Numbered from the stretch's first letter, positions 36,927-46,000 are shown. The stretch: 64,000 bases of DNA from SPDF01 sp963812085 (GCA_963812085.1 CAWETL010000005.1:186001-250000), one strand, 5' to 3'. A program made the numbers and translations. The notes: generated by a model from the sequence alone, not told the origin.

Positions 36927-38459
36927 CTAGGCCAGCGTTGCGGGGTCGAAGACGCCGTCACGGATGGCCGCCGCCAGGCGGGCCAGGTCGGGTGCCGGGG
37001 GCCGGTCTTCGGCCAGGCTCGCGACCGCCGGCTTGAGCCCGCGGAGGCGCGCCCACAATCGGCCCACACCACGGCCCGGGGTGAGGGGCAGCAGCAGATC
37101 GAGGCCCTGCGCCGCACACAACAGCTCGGCCGCGACGACATACACGGCGTTCGCCAGGATGCGCCGTGCCTTGAACGCGGCCCCCATCCCCATCGGGACG
37201 AAGTCCTCCTGGTTGGCGTCGGTCGGAATGGACCCGATGCTGGCCGGATAGGCGATGGCCCGCGACTCCGCCACCAGCGCCGCCGCCGTGATCTGGACCA
37301 TCATGTACCCGGACGACAGCCCGGGATCGGGCGTCAGGAATGCCGGGAGCCCCTGGGACAGGTCGGGATTCACCAGCCGCTCGACGCGGCGCTCGGCGAT
37401 GGCCTGCAGCGTCGTGAGCGTGATGGCCAGGAAATCGAGCGCCTGCGCGACCGGTTGCCCGTGGAAATTGCCGCCCGAAAGGACGTCGCCGTTCTCGAAG
37501 ACGAGCGGGTTGTCGGTGGAAGCGTTGAGCTCGACCGCCGCGGTCCGCGCTGCAAAGCCGATGGCGTCGAAGCAGGCGCCGAGCACCTGGGGCGTGCAGC
37601 GCAGGCTGTAGGCGTCCTGGACCCGGTCGTCACCCTCGCGATGCGATTCGCGAATGGCGCTGTCGGCCAGGAGCTCCCGGATCAGCCGGGCGGCCTCGAT
37701 CTGACCGGCGTGCGGGCGCGCCTCGTGGATCCGTGCATCGAACGGCGTCGGCGTTCCGCGGAGCGCCTCGAGGCTCATGGCCGCCGCGCCGACCGCCGTG
37801 CGCCAGAGCACCTCCGCGTCGTGGACCAGCAGGGCCAGGATGGCCGTCTGCGCCTGCGTCCCGTTGATGAACGCGAGCCCTTCCTTCGGGGCGAACCGGA
37901 ACGGCGCGAGACCGGCCCCCGCCAGCGCGGGCCCGGCCGGAAGCCGGGCGCCGTCGACCAGGACCTCGCCTTCCCCCATGAGGGCGAGCGCCACGTGACT
38001 CAGCGGTGCCAGGTCCCCGCTCGCGCCGACGCTTCCCTGCTCCGGCACGACGGGGACCAGGCCGGCGTTGAGCATGGCGAGCAGCGCGTCGACGAGCGCG
38101 GGGCGGACCCCGCTGGTGGGACGGAGCAGGACGTTGGCGCGGAGCAGCATCAACGCGCGGACGATTTCCGGCGGGAGCGGCTCCCCGACGCCGGCGGCGT
38201 GGCTTCGAATGAGGTTGACCTGCAGGCGGTCGAGGTCGTGCGGCGCGATCCGGACGTTGGCGAGCTTCCCGAATCCGGTGTTGATCCCGTAGATCGTCTG
38301 CCCCGACGCCAACGCCCCTTCGACGCGGGACCGGCTCGACTCCAGCGCGGCGAGTGCCGAGGGCCTGGCGGCCACGCGGCCCGCCGGGTGGCGGGCCGCG
38401 TGGACGACGTCAGCGATGGTCAGCGAGGTTCCGTCGAGAACGAGCGTGTCGGTCGGCAT
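36927..38459 (-). CDS. hutH: Histidine ammonia-lyase
   Basis: A 510-residue MIO enzyme that removes ammonia from His to give urocanate. GSVGASGDLAPLSH holds the Ala-Ser-Gly that forms the MIO cofactor. YGINTGFGKLANVRI, QVNLIRSHAAGVGEPLP, KEGLAFINGTQAQTA, ELNASTDNPLVF, GGNFHGQPVA and SIPTDANQEDFVPMG all fit HutH. I chose the ATG at 38457-38459 (510 residues is the usual length) over a GTG eleven codons upstream. The rest of the hut pathway (hutU, hutI, hutG) is missing here, so a tyrosine/phenylalanine lyase is a minor alternative. Confidence 0.9.
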   Translation of the reverse strand: MPTDTLVLDGTSLTIADVVHAARHPAGRVAARPSALAALESSRSRVEGALASGQTIYGINTGFGKLANVRIAPHDLDRLQVNLIRSHAAGVGEPLPPEIVRALMLLRANVLLRPTSGVRPALVDALLAMLNAGLVPVVPEQGSVGASGDLAPLSHVALALMGEGEVLVDGARLPAGPALAGAGLAPFRFAPKEGLAFINGTQAQTAILALLVHDAEVLWRTAVGAAAMSLEALRGTPTPFDARIHEARPHAGQIEAARLIRELLADSAIRESHREGDDRVQDAYSLRCTPQVLGACFDAIGFAARTAAVELNASTDNPLVFENGDVLSGGNFHGQPVAQALDFLAITLTTLQAIAERRVERLVNPDLSQGLPAFLTPDPGLSSGYMMVQITAAALVAESRAIAYPASIGSIPTDANQEDFVPMGMGAAFKARRILANAVYVVAAELLCAAQGLDLLLPLTPGRGVGRLWARLRGLKPAVASLAEDRPPAPDLARLAAAIRDGVFDPATLA

Positions 38460-38501
38460 CGGTCGAAATTGCCCGCAGATGCCGACCGGCACAAGCCCGT
38501 G

Positions 38502-39671
38502 TCACCTCACGAGCGTGATTCCGTTCGGGGGAGCGGCCCGGACACCGCCACCCACCACCAGTTCCGGATTGCCCGGGTCGGTCTGATAGGCCCAGTCGAG
38601 GATCAGGTAGTTCTGCCCGACGTACGTGACGCGCACCGCCCCGTACCGGGCGAAGGCGTCTCCGCCGCTCATCTCGAAGACATACCCCCAGCCCACCAGC
38701 GCGCTGATCGGGGCGGTGCTGTAGACCTGGTCCGGGGCCCAGTCGATGTCGGTCAGGTCGCCCACCGGGCCGGTGCCATACGCCTCGACGCCGGTGCCGA
38801 CGCGAACCGGCCGGAAGCGAAGCCCGCCGAGCCCGTCCTGTTCCACGACGAAGTCGACATCGGTGGCGCTGCCCGAGCCGATCAGCCCGAGTTCGTTGCC
38901 ATCCACGAGGCTGTTGCCGTTGAGGTCCTTCCAGAACCGGAACCCGCTCTGGGCCAGGTTCACCTGCGCGGCGTACACGATGACGTTGCGTGCGTCCGGA
39001 CGCGGCGTGTCGGCCCGGATGGGCGACCAGAGGCTCTCCCACCCTTCCACGCTCTCCGACGAGACCGCGAAGCAGCGCGGCTGCCCATTGGGCAGCGCTC
39101 CCGCAACGAATTCAGGAGCCACCGTGGTGCCTTCGAGGTACCACTCCGGCGCGCACACATCGGTGTCGAGGTTGTAGGCCGAACTGTAGATCCGGTACGC
39201 GGCGAACCGCGCCGGCGCGGCGGCGTGCGCGTTGTCGGCCCAGGCAAGGGCGATCGCGCCGTCGAGGCTGGTGCTGGTGAGAGTCGCGGGCGCCGGCAGC
39301 GTCAAGCGCTCATCGACGGTGACGGTCGGGCTCGGAACGCTCTCATAGCCGTTGAGGTCTTCCGCGGTGACGTAGTACTGGAGATCGGGGGGGCCGTTGT
39401 CGTGAAAGCTGTTCGAGGTGGTCGAGCCCCGGAGGCCGAAGGCGGCGGTGGTGGAACCGCGTGAATAGACGTGCCAGACCGCCAGGTTCGGGTTGCCGTC
39501 GTCGGGCCAGGAAAGCAGCAACCCGGACGGCGCCGTTCCCGAGCCATGCGGCTCCACGGTGTAGTAAAGCGCCGCGGGTGGCAGCACCGCCCCCGGCGTC
39601 ACGACATCGGTGGTGTAGGAGCTGCACCCCGCGAGCGTCAGCAGGGCGGCACCGGTCAGGACGGATCGCAT
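38502..39671 (-). CDS. Secreted lipoprotein with fibronectin-III-like repeats, unknown function
   Basis: A protein of 389 residues from the ATG at 39669-39671, giving MRSVLTGAALLTLAGCSSY with lipobox LAGC. The mature part contains two fibronectin-III-like blocks (GLLLSWPDDGNPNLAVWHVYSR... and GAIALAWADNAHAAAPARFAAYRIYSS...YFAV-type ends), followed by a unique C-terminal domain (FRFWKDLNGNSLVDGNELGLIGSGSATDVDFV) that ends in LDWAYQTDPGNPELV. DLNGNSLVDGNE resembles an EF-hand/dockerin-like Ca loop. It may be a surface-exposed adhesin-like protein. A TAACATGTTG motif lies 63 bases upstream, shared with the LysM gene. Confidence 0.7.
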   Translation of the reverse strand: MRSVLTGAALLTLAGCSSYTTDVVTPGAVLPPAALYYTVEPHGSGTAPSGLLLSWPDDGNPNLAVWHVYSRGSTTAAFGLRGSTTSNSFHDNGPPDLQYYVTAEDLNGYESVPSPTVTVDERLTLPAPATLTSTSLDGAIALAWADNAHAAAPARFAAYRIYSSAYNLDTDVCAPEWYLEGTTVAPEFVAGALPNGQPRCFAVSSESVEGWESLWSPIRADTPRPDARNVIVYAAQVNLAQSGFRFWKDLNGNSLVDGNELGLIGSGSATDVDFVVEQDGLGGLRFRPVRVGTGVEAYGTGPVGDLTDIDWAPDQVYSTAPISALVGWGYVFEMSGGDAFARYGAVRVTYVGQNYLILDWAYQTDPGNPELVVGGGVRAAPPNGITLVR

Positions 39672-39734
39672 GCGAATTCCCCAGAGAGAGATACGCGCCA
39701 AAACGCACGGTCCATGCCACCGGGCGATGCCAGA

Positions 39735-39744
39735 TAACATGTTG
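39735..39744. promoter_or_regulatory. Palindromic TAACATGTTG site upstream of the lipoprotein gene
   Basis: The AACATGTT palindrome, 63 bases before the lipoprotein start. The identical ten bases occur at 50264-50273 before the LysM gene, in the same orientation to the gene. It could be a shared operator or part of a promoter; two copies alone are weak proof. Confidence 0.25.
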
Positions 39745-39815
39745 TCCTACATTACTTTATGCTGTCGTCACCGAAGAGTCGATGTCCGCCGAATGGGACG
39801 ATAACGAGGTTTCGC

Positions 39816-42593
39816 CTACTGATGATAGTCCATCTTCATGGCCGGCAGGTCCGTCAGCGAGATGGAGAAGAACAGCGAGAAGTTGCCGTTGGGGTTCCGG
39901 ACGAAGTTGAACCCGGCGCGCCACTCGTGGAGATCACGCTCCAGCCGCACGATCTGTGATTCGAACTTGCCGTCCGTGACATTGTACTGGGTCGACCAGC
40001 TTACGCCCCAGAGCGGGGTCGGCGAAAAACTGGTGCTGAAACCGATGTTGGATTGCTTGGAGCCACCCGGATCGGTCGTGGTGGCCCGCTGACGTTGCAT
40101 GGTGTAGCTCACGTTCGCGGTGAACCGCCGGCCCAGCGGGGCGCTGCCGAGGTTGCCGCCGTAGATCGCTTCGGGGCCCGGCCTCACGTTCCGGTAGGTG
40201 TCGGCGACGTATCCCCGGAGGGGGGGCTCGGTTCCTGTCGCGCTGCCCGTCGGGTGGAGCCCGAACAGCCGCAGGATCGGGGCGAACGTGGCCCCCGAGA
40301 CGGCGAAGCTCATGTTGACCTGCTGCAGGAACAGATCGAACTGCGTCGTCGACAAACCGACGGGGCCGTTCCAGAGCGAATGCGTGATCGCCAGGTTGAA
40401 CCCCGGCAACAGGTCGCTCTGGAAGGAGTTCGTCAGCGACGGCGTGGTCCATCCGGTGTGTCCGGGCTGCTTGGCCTGCTCGAAATCGTACGTCACCGGG
40501 CTCGTCACGATGCTCAGGAGGCGGACCTTGGTGCCTTCGTCCGGTGTGGAGGTGTCCGCGCTGGCACGGACGCGCTTGCCCTCGATGTTCTGGCCGAGGC
40601 CGACCGACAGGCGCTGCAGCTGAGGACTGACCAGCGAAATCGGGGCGACCCCCGCGTGGGTGGCCGCGGCGAAGGCCTCCGGAATCGCGGCCGACGGAGC
40701 GACGGTGTACGAGAACACGGGGGCGAAGCTGTGCCGGATCCGCTGCATGCCCCCGAACCCCGGGTAGAAGCCGAAGAAGGTGGGACTCGAGGTCAGGCTG
40801 ACCGTGAAGCGCTTGGTCTGCGCCACGTATCCGCCGTTGGTCCAGAGGTTCCGGACCAGGTAGGGGTTCCCGGGATCGACATTGCTGACGCCCAACGAGG
40901 GCTGGAGCTTCCACGACCCGCGCAGGAGCAGCGGCAGGTTGATGCCGGTGTCCCAGTCGAGGCCGGTCGAGTAGCTCCCCAGGTAGGTCTTGGCCACCGC
41001 CAGCGAATCGCCCGGATTGGCGGGATCGGCCACCCACGTCGTGTCCGTGAACTGCTGGTTGTTCTGGGCGTCGACGATGCGGACGGCGTTGCGCCAGTTG
41101 AACCCCCCGATCCGGAGCGGCGTCTCGAAGTTGAGCGTGCTGGTGTGCGAATCCCTCGTCAGCGAGAGCGAATCGATCGATCCGTCCGGCCGGAACACCA
41201 CCGCGTTGCCGGCCGGGACGTTGCTCTCCCACTGCGTGATGAACGAGAGCCCCGGGGACCAGGTGACGCTGTTCCCGATGTTGAGCGGCTTCGGGCTCAG
41301 CGTGATGGCGGGCAACTGCATCGTCAGGCTGTTGTCCTGGATGCTCTGCCGCATGTTGGCGCCGAGGGTGAAGGTGCCCCAGTTGTAGCGGTGGGTGTAG
41401 TTGAGCGCGCTGGTGATCTGCTGGGTCGTGAGCAGCGGATCGACGGCGTGGGTTTTCACGATGCTGCTGTTCGTCAGGTAATTGAGCGACAGGTTGAGCG
41501 ACGAATTGAGCGAGAAGATCTGGTGGTGGTCCCAGATGATGCCCGTCGAACGCCCGCCCCCCGACTCCCACTGCCGGCTGAGCCCGAACGAGCCCGTGGT
41601 GAATCGGTCGAGCCATCGGTACTGGCCGAGAATCCCGAGCGTGCTGTATTGCTGGTCGAGCCAGTCGAACCGGGCCGTGAGGTCGAAGTAGTCACTGGCG
41701 GCCCAGTAGTAGCCGAGGTTGGTGATCTGGCGCTTGTAGGAGCTGGTGGGCCGGACCACGTCGCTGATGCCGATGCGCGGGATCAGGATTCCGGAATGTC
41801 GGCCGGGCCGACCGTCCTGGAACACGAACGGGAGCCAGAGGACGGGCACGTCGCGCACGTACAGCACGGCCGGCCGGGCGACCATGACGGTGCCGTGGAT
41901 CCATTTCACCTCGCCGGTGGAGAAATGGTAGTGCGGGTCGGGCAGGTCGCAGCTGGTGATCTCGCTCGAGCGGGCGTAGATCCGGCTCGAACTGGAGTCC
42001 TGCGCGATGCTCCCGCGGAGGTACCACTCGGTGCCGTCCTGCTCAAAACTCGTCAGGGCGTCAGTGACGACGCCCCGCTTGGTCCCGGTGTAGTACCGGA
42101 GGTCCTTCCCGACGAGCACGTTGCCATCGCTGAACATCCTGGGCGAACCGCGCGCCTCGAGCAGCCCGCCGGCGTCCAGGTAGTCGATCTCCTGCGCCTC
42201 GAGCGTGGACCCTTCCCGCTCGGTCCTGGCGTCCCCGTCGAGGAGAATCCGCTTCTCGGGGGCAAAGAGCGTGACCGAGTCGGCCCGGTAGCGGGTGACA
42301 CTGTACCCCGGCAGGCGGAGCAGCGCCTGCATCGTCGAGTCCGGGTCGGGGAACGGATAGAGCGGCGCCGATGGGAGCCCCAGCCGCCGCGCGGCGGCGG
42401 TGTCCACGGCCTTGCCCTGGGCGACCCTGGCGCGCGCCGCGGAGTCGCTGATCGGCACCCCGAGGCTGTCCACCGCCTGCGGCGGCCGCGGCTGGGCGGG
42501 CACCTGCGCGCCCGCGGGCGCGGCCCAGAGGACCAGCGCGACGAGGCCCGCCACCGCCGCCGCCGCGGCACGGCGGAGGCGCCGCCGGTGCAT
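39816..42593 (-). other. lptD: LptD part of the fused frame with its own possible start and signal peptide
   Basis: If translation restarts at the ATG at 42591-42593 the product is a normal-looking 925-residue LptD precursor, cleaved at AGA-Q about 31 residues in. LptD with LptE inserts LPS into the outer leaflet. Recognised by the conserved TSCDLPDPHYHF and VLWLPFVF stretches and the C-terminal barrel. This entry marks the sub-gene inside the larger frame; it is not a separate ORF. Confidence 0.6.
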
Positions 42594-43307
42594 CACGACC
42601 GCCCCGAGAAACCCCACCTCGTACAGCAGCAGGATCGGCACCGTCATCATGAACATCGAGAGCACGTCGGTGCCTGGCGAGAGCAGCGCGCCGGCCATGA
42701 AGGCCAGCACCACCTCGAGCCGGCGGAAGCGGTTGAGCGTGGCCGGCGTCACGAGACCGAACGCGGCCAGGATGGTGATCACCAGGGGGATTTCGAACGA
42801 GAGGCCCAGCCCGATGAGAATCTGGACCACGAAGCCGAAGTAGTTGTCGTACGTGATGTTGTTCTGGAACGCATCGCTCTGGAAGCTGAAGAGCACCCGC
42901 AGCGCCTGCGGCACGACGAACAGGTAGCCGAGCGTGGCGCCGACGATGAAGAGGAGCATCCCGATGAGCAGCGCCGGCACGAACGCCTTCCGCTCCTTCT
43001 CGTACAACGCCGGGGCCATGAACCCCCAGACCTGGTAGAGCAGGACCGGCGAGGCCAGGACCAACCCGATGACGAAGGAAAGCTTGAGGACGATCATCAC
43101 CGGCTCGGTCGGGCTCAGCACGGTGAGCTTGCCGTTGGGCAGGTAGGGGGCGATCGGCTGCTTGATGAGGGTGACGAACTCGAAGCGCTGGACGATCCAG
43201 AGGCCGACGGCGAAGCCGGCGATGACCGCCCCCAGGGCCTTCAGGAGCCGCGAGCGCAATTCCTCGAGGTGGTCGAGGAAGGGCATCTCGCCGCGGGGGA
43301 CGGCCAT
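39816..43307 (-). CDS. TatC-LptD fused reading frame (twin-arginine translocase TatC + LPS-assembly LptD)
   Basis: One uninterrupted frame of 1163 residues. Residues 1-238 are a complete TatC: EMPFLDHLEELRSRLLKAL, the FMAPALYEKERKAFVPALL loop, six membrane helices and SPGTDVLSMFMMTVPILLLYEVGF. Residue 239 is a Met that opens a perfect signal peptide (RRRLRRAAAAAVAGLVALVLWAAPAGA-Q). Residues 275-1163 are LptD: an OstA-like N-domain (GDARTEREGSTLEAQEIDYLDAGG), SSEITSCDLPDPHYHFSTGE, DVPVLWLPFVFQDGRPGRHSG and a long barrel with about twenty Asn/Ser/Tyr-rich strands ending MKMDYHQ. Only a weak ribosome site (GGGGCGG) precedes the internal ATG. Either a real fusion later cut by signal peptidase, or two in-frame nested genes. 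It follows cpoB by 20 bases. Confidence 0.85.
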   Translation of the reverse strand: MAVPRGEMPFLDHLEELRSRLLKALGAVIAGFAVGLWIVQRFEFVTLIKQPIAPYLPNGKLTVLSPTEPVMIVLKLSFVIGLVLASPVLLYQVWGFMAPALYEKERKAFVPALLIGMLLFIVGATLGYLFVVPQALRVLFSFQSDAFQNNITYDNYFGFVVQILIGLGLSFEIPLVITILAAFGLVTPATLNRFRRLEVVLAFMAGALLSPGTDVLSMFMMTVPILLLYEVGFLGAVVMHRRRLRRAAAAAVAGLVALVLWAAPAGAQVPAQPRPPQAVDSLGVPISDSAARARVAQGKAVDTAAARRLGLPSAPLYPFPDPDSTMQALLRLPGYSVTRYRADSVTLFAPEKRILLDGDARTEREGSTLEAQEIDYLDAGGLLEARGSPRMFSDGNVLVGKDLRYYTGTKRGVVTDALTSFEQDGTEWYLRGSIAQDSSSSRIYARSSEITSCDLPDPHYHFSTGEVKWIHGTVMVARPAVLYVRDVPVLWLPFVFQDGRPGRHSGILIPRIGISDVVRPTSSYKRQITNLGYYWAASDYFDLTARFDWLDQQYSTLGILGQYRWLDRFTTGSFGLSRQWESGGGRSTGIIWDHHQIFSLNSSLNLSLNYLTNSSIVKTHAVDPLLTTQQITSALNYTHRYNWGTFTLGANMRQSIQDNSLTMQLPAITLSPKPLNIGNSVTWSPGLSFITQWESNVPAGNAVVFRPDGSIDSLSLTRDSHTSTLNFETPLRIGGFNWRNAVRIVDAQNNQQFTDTTWVADPANPGDSLAVAKTYLGSYSTGLDWDTGINLPLLLRGSWKLQPSLGVSNVDPGNPYLVRNLWTNGGYVAQTKRFTVSLTSSPTFFGFYPGFGGMQRIRHSFAPVFSYTVAPSAAIPEAFAAATHAGVAPISLVSPQLQRLSVGLGQNIEGKRVRASADTSTPDEGTKVRLLSIVTSPVTYDFEQAKQPGHTGWTTPSLTNSFQSDLLPGFNLAITHSLWNGPVGLSTTQFDLFLQQVNMSFAVSGATFAPILRLFGLHPTGSATGTEPPLRGYVADTYRNVRPGPEAIYGGNLGSAPLGRRFTANVSYTMQRQRATTTDPGGSKQSNIGFSTSFSPTPLWGVSWSTQYNVTDGKFESQIVRLERDLHEWRAGFNFVRNPNGNFSLFFSISLTDLPAMKMDYHQ

Positions 43308-43327
43308 CGGTCGGGATCGGCGCCGGG

Positions 43328-44089
43328 CTACTGCCCGAGCGCCTTCATGCGGTCGCGGGCGAGCGCGGCCTCGTTGGACGCCGGATACTGCTTGATGAGC
43401 CGCTGATAGTAGCCCCGCGCCGCCGCAGTGTCCTTGCCGGTCTCGGCCATGGAGCCGAGCCGATACAGGGCGCTCGCCGCCCGCGCCGAGGTCGGATACC
43501 GATCCGCCACCTGCGTGTAGTAGGCGGCCGACGAGTCCGGAGCCTCCTGGGAAAAGCTCTCGCCGATGAAGTAGAGCGCGTCCGGCGCCTCGGACGCGGT
43601 CGGATACTGCTGGAGGAACTGCCGGAAACCGGCCCGCGCCGTGGCGTTGCTCCCGCGCCGGAGTTGCTGCAGCGAGGCCTCGTACATCTGCACGGCGGAC
43701 GGGCTGCTGGCGGCGGGCGCCGCCTCAGCCCCCGTCCCCAGCTGCTGCCCCCGGGCGTCGAGGTCCCCCCGCATCTCGCTCAGGCGGCGGGTGCTCTGCC
43801 CGGTCAGCTCCTGGACCTGCAGCAGGGATTTCTGGACCTCGTAGAACTGGCCCAGCAGCTCGCCCCGGAAGGCGAGCACGGCCCGGTTGACCGCGACCAG
43901 CGAGTCGTAAGTGCGCTGCTGGATGGAGAGGATCTGCGTCAGCTGCGCCCGCTGGATCGAATCCTGGCGGGTGTTCGCGTCCTGCATGGTGGTCAGCTGC
44001 TCCTCAAGCCGACGGACGTCGCTCCGGAGGGCACAGCCCCCCGAAGCGACCGCCGCCAGCGCGAGCAGCAGGGTGGAACGACGGATCAC
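43328..44089 (-). CDS. cpoB: Tol-Pal system protein CpoB (YbgF)
   Basis: A 253-residue lipoprotein from a GTG that overlaps the pal stop (GTGA). The signal ends in lipobox ASGGC. Residues 25-110 are a coiled coil (LRSDVRRLEEQLTTMQDANTRQDSIQRAQLTQ...). The C-terminal 120 residues are TPR repeats (MYEASLQQLRRGSNATARAGFRQFLQQYPTASEAPDALYFIGESF, then the next two). In E. coli CpoB links the Tol complex to PBP1B-LpoB and is soluble; a lipid-anchored form is the difference here. It ends the tol-pal operon, followed by tatC-lptD. Confidence 0.9.
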   Translation of the reverse strand: MIRRSTLLLALAAVASGGCALRSDVRRLEEQLTTMQDANTRQDSIQRAQLTQILSIQQRTYDSLVAVNRAVLAFRGELLGQFYEVQKSLLQVQELTGQSTRRLSEMRGDLDARGQQLGTGAEAAPAASSPSAVQMYEASLQQLRRGSNATARAGFRQFLQQYPTASEAPDALYFIGESFSQEAPDSSAAYYTQVADRYPTSARAASALYRLGSMAETGKDTAAARGYYQRLIKQYPASNEAALARDRMKALGQ

Positions 44090-44673
44090 TTCGGCGCCAT
44101 GAGGTTGCTGCCACCGGCCGTCGGCGTGAACTGGTCGTTCCGGTTCTCGGCCCACGCCGCCTCGTTGTCGGCGGGATTGACCGGGCGCTCTTCACCATAG
44201 GACACGATGGCGATCTGGCCCGCCGCCACGCCCTTGTTGGTGAGGTAGCGCTGCGCCGCCGCTGCGCGCCGGTTCCCGAGGGCCAGGTTGTATTCCACCG
44301 AGCCACGGTTGTCGCAGTTGCCCGCGATCTGGATCTTGAGCCCCGGATTGGCGATCAGGATGGCGGCCTTCCGGTCGAGGTTGGCCTGGTCTTCCGGCTT
44401 GATGTCGGCCTTGTCGTAGTCGAAGTGGATCAGGGCCGACACTTCGGCCGACAGCTGCGCCTGCGCCTGGGCGGCGGCGCGCGCGGCCGCGTCCGCGGCG
44501 GCGCGGGCACGCGCCTCGGCGGCGTTGATCGAGTCCTGGCGCATCCGAGCCTTGATGGCCGTGCTGTCAATGGTGGCGGGCGCGGGCGCAGGCGCCGGCT
44601 GTTCCGCGGGCTTCTTGCCGCCGCAGGCGGCAGCGGCCACCAGGGCGAATGCGAGCAATGAACGCGAATTCAT
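44086..44673 (-). CDS. pal: Peptidoglycan-associated lipoprotein Pal
   Basis: A 195-residue lipoprotein (lipobox AAAAC at residues 13-17) with an Ala-rich helical linker (residues 45-80) and a C-terminal OmpA-like domain that holds peptidoglycan: IHFDYDKADIKPEDQANLDRKAAIL, then IAGNCDNRGSVEYNLALGNRRAAAAQRYLTNKGV and ISYGEERP-type IVSYGEERP. The usual GHTDERGT is GNCDNRGS here, but the Asp and Arg are kept. The last motif is NRNDQF rather than NRRVEF, so one conserved Arg is changed. It follows tolB by 28 bases. Confidence 0.93.
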   Translation of the reverse strand: MNSRSLLAFALVAAAACGGKKPAEQPAPAPAPATIDSTAIKARMRQDSINAAEARARAAADAAARAAAQAQAQLSAEVSALIHFDYDKADIKPEDQANLDRKAAILIANPGLKIQIAGNCDNRGSVEYNLALGNRRAAAAQRYLTNKGVAAGQIAIVSYGEERPVNPADNEAAWAENRNDQFTPTAGGSNLMAPK

Positions 44674-44701
44674 CGTGACGACTCCAGTCAGGGGAGGGTG
44701 C

Positions 44702-46000
44702 TTATGGTGCGGTCCCGCCGAGCCGGCGAGACCAATGAGGGAGACGAGCTTCGCCGGATAGCGGAATCTGGCGGATGCGCCCGGTCTCCGTGTCGATGAC
44801 CCACACCTGGTTCCGGCCGCTCCGGTCGGAGATGAACGCCAGGTGGCGGCCGTCGGGCGCCCACGTCGGGTCGGAGTTCCGCCCGCTGGACGTCAGCTGC
44901 TTGAACCGCCGGCTGCCGACGTCGAGGATGAACACCTGGTGCGCCCGGTCGATGTCGCGGTGGAAGGCGACCGCGGACCCGTCAGGCGACCACTCCGGCG
45001 CGTTCGAGGGACCCGTGGCCCCGTAGTCGAACGGGGCGAGCAGCTCCTGGTCGGTGCCATCGGACGACATGACGTAAATCTGCGGCGACCCGGCGCGGGT
45101 CGACACGAACGCCAGGCGCCGTCCGTCCGGCGCGTAGGTGGGCGAAAGGTTATCCGCGAAGCGCCCCACGGTCAACCGCCGAAGGCAGCATTTGTCGGCC
45201 ACGTTGACCGCGTAGATGTCCGTGCCGCCCTGCTGGTCGGTCCGCGCGAACGCCAGCGTCCTGCCGTCGGGGGAAAACGCCGGCGTGAAGTTGAGCTGGG
45301 TTTCCGTTCCCGGGACGACCTGCCGCTCGCCCGTGCCCAGCCGCTGGATGACGATCGGCCCGGTGCCGTCGAGGAAGCGCGTGTAGGCGATGGACTGGCC
45401 GTCCGGCGACCAGGTCGGCGAGAGCACCGTCTCCGAGGCGGGGGTGACCACCGCCACGTCCGCGCCGTCGCTGTCCACCCGGTAGGCGCGCTTGTCCTGC
45501 AGGACCAGCAGGCGCGTGGCGGCGATGCCGGGTGTCCCGGAGATCCAGCGCACCACCTCGTCGGAGATCCGGTGCACCGCCATCCGGAACCCGGGCGCGG
45601 CCGGGTCCGGCAGCGTGAACTGTTGTTCCTGCCGCATCACGCCCGCCACGATGTCCTGCAGGCGGACGGTGACCCGGTTGCCGTCGGGCCGGATCTCGAC
45701 CCCGTACGACGCGCCGAGCGTGCGGTAGAGGGGGTAGTTGACGGGGCCGGCGCCGCCGCCGGGGGCGTCTCCCGGCGAAAGTGCGAGGACTTCGAAGCGG
45801 TCGCTGTAATCCAGGTCACGCTGGACAATCGCGCGAACCGAGTCGGCGCCGGGCCCCGGGAGGATCACGAGCCGCGCCCGCGCGCCCGCGGTGTAGGTGA
45901 TCCCGACCCGGACGCCCCGGTCGTTGGGCAGCGACGGATCCTGTGCCGAGACCGGCGCGGCGACCAGCGCCAGCAGCCCGATGGCGAGCAGGCCCCTCAC
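44702..46000 (-). CDS. tolB: Tol-Pal system protein TolB
   Basis: A 432-residue periplasmic beta-propeller. Signal peptide MRGLLAIGLLALVAAPVSAQ. An N-terminal domain (RLVILPGPGADSVRAIVQRDLDYSDRFEVL) precedes six propeller blades, each with the PDGR/WSPDG signature: LSPTWSPDGQSIAYTRFLDG, FTPAFSPDGRTLAFAR, LSPTYAPDGRRLAFVSTRAG, NAPEWSPDGSAVAFHR, SDPTWAPDGRHLAFISDRSG. TolB binds Pal and TolA. It overlaps tolA by four bases. Confidence 0.95.
   Translation of the reverse strand: MRGLLAIGLLALVAAPVSAQDPSLPNDRGVRVGITYTAGARARLVILPGPGADSVRAIVQRDLDYSDRFEVLALSPGDAPGGGAGPVNYPLYRTLGASYGVEIRPDGNRVTVRLQDIVAGVMRQEQQFTLPDPAAPGFRMAVHRISDEVVRWISGTPGIAATRLLVLQDKRAYRVDSDGADVAVVTPASETVLSPTWSPDGQSIAYTRFLDGTGPIVIQRLGTGERQVVPGTETQLNFTPAFSPDGRTLAFARTDQQGGTDIYAVNVADKCCLRRLTVGRFADNLSPTYAPDGRRLAFVSTRAGSPQIYVMSSDGTDQELLAPFDYGATGPSNAPEWSPDGSAVAFHRDIDRAHQVFILDVGSRRFKQLTSSGRNSDPTWAPDGRHLAFISDRSGRNQVWVIDTETGRIRQIPLSGEARLPHWSRRLGGTAP

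Noticed and set aside
35793..39464. 1223-residue open frame on the plus strand
   Set aside because: It is antisense to the TPR gene, hutH and the lipoprotein, with the same shadow composition and no recognisable domain.
40053..43406. 1117-residue plus-strand frame
   Set aside because: Antisense shadow of tatC-lptD; Arg/Asp/Glu/Val-rich, no family features.
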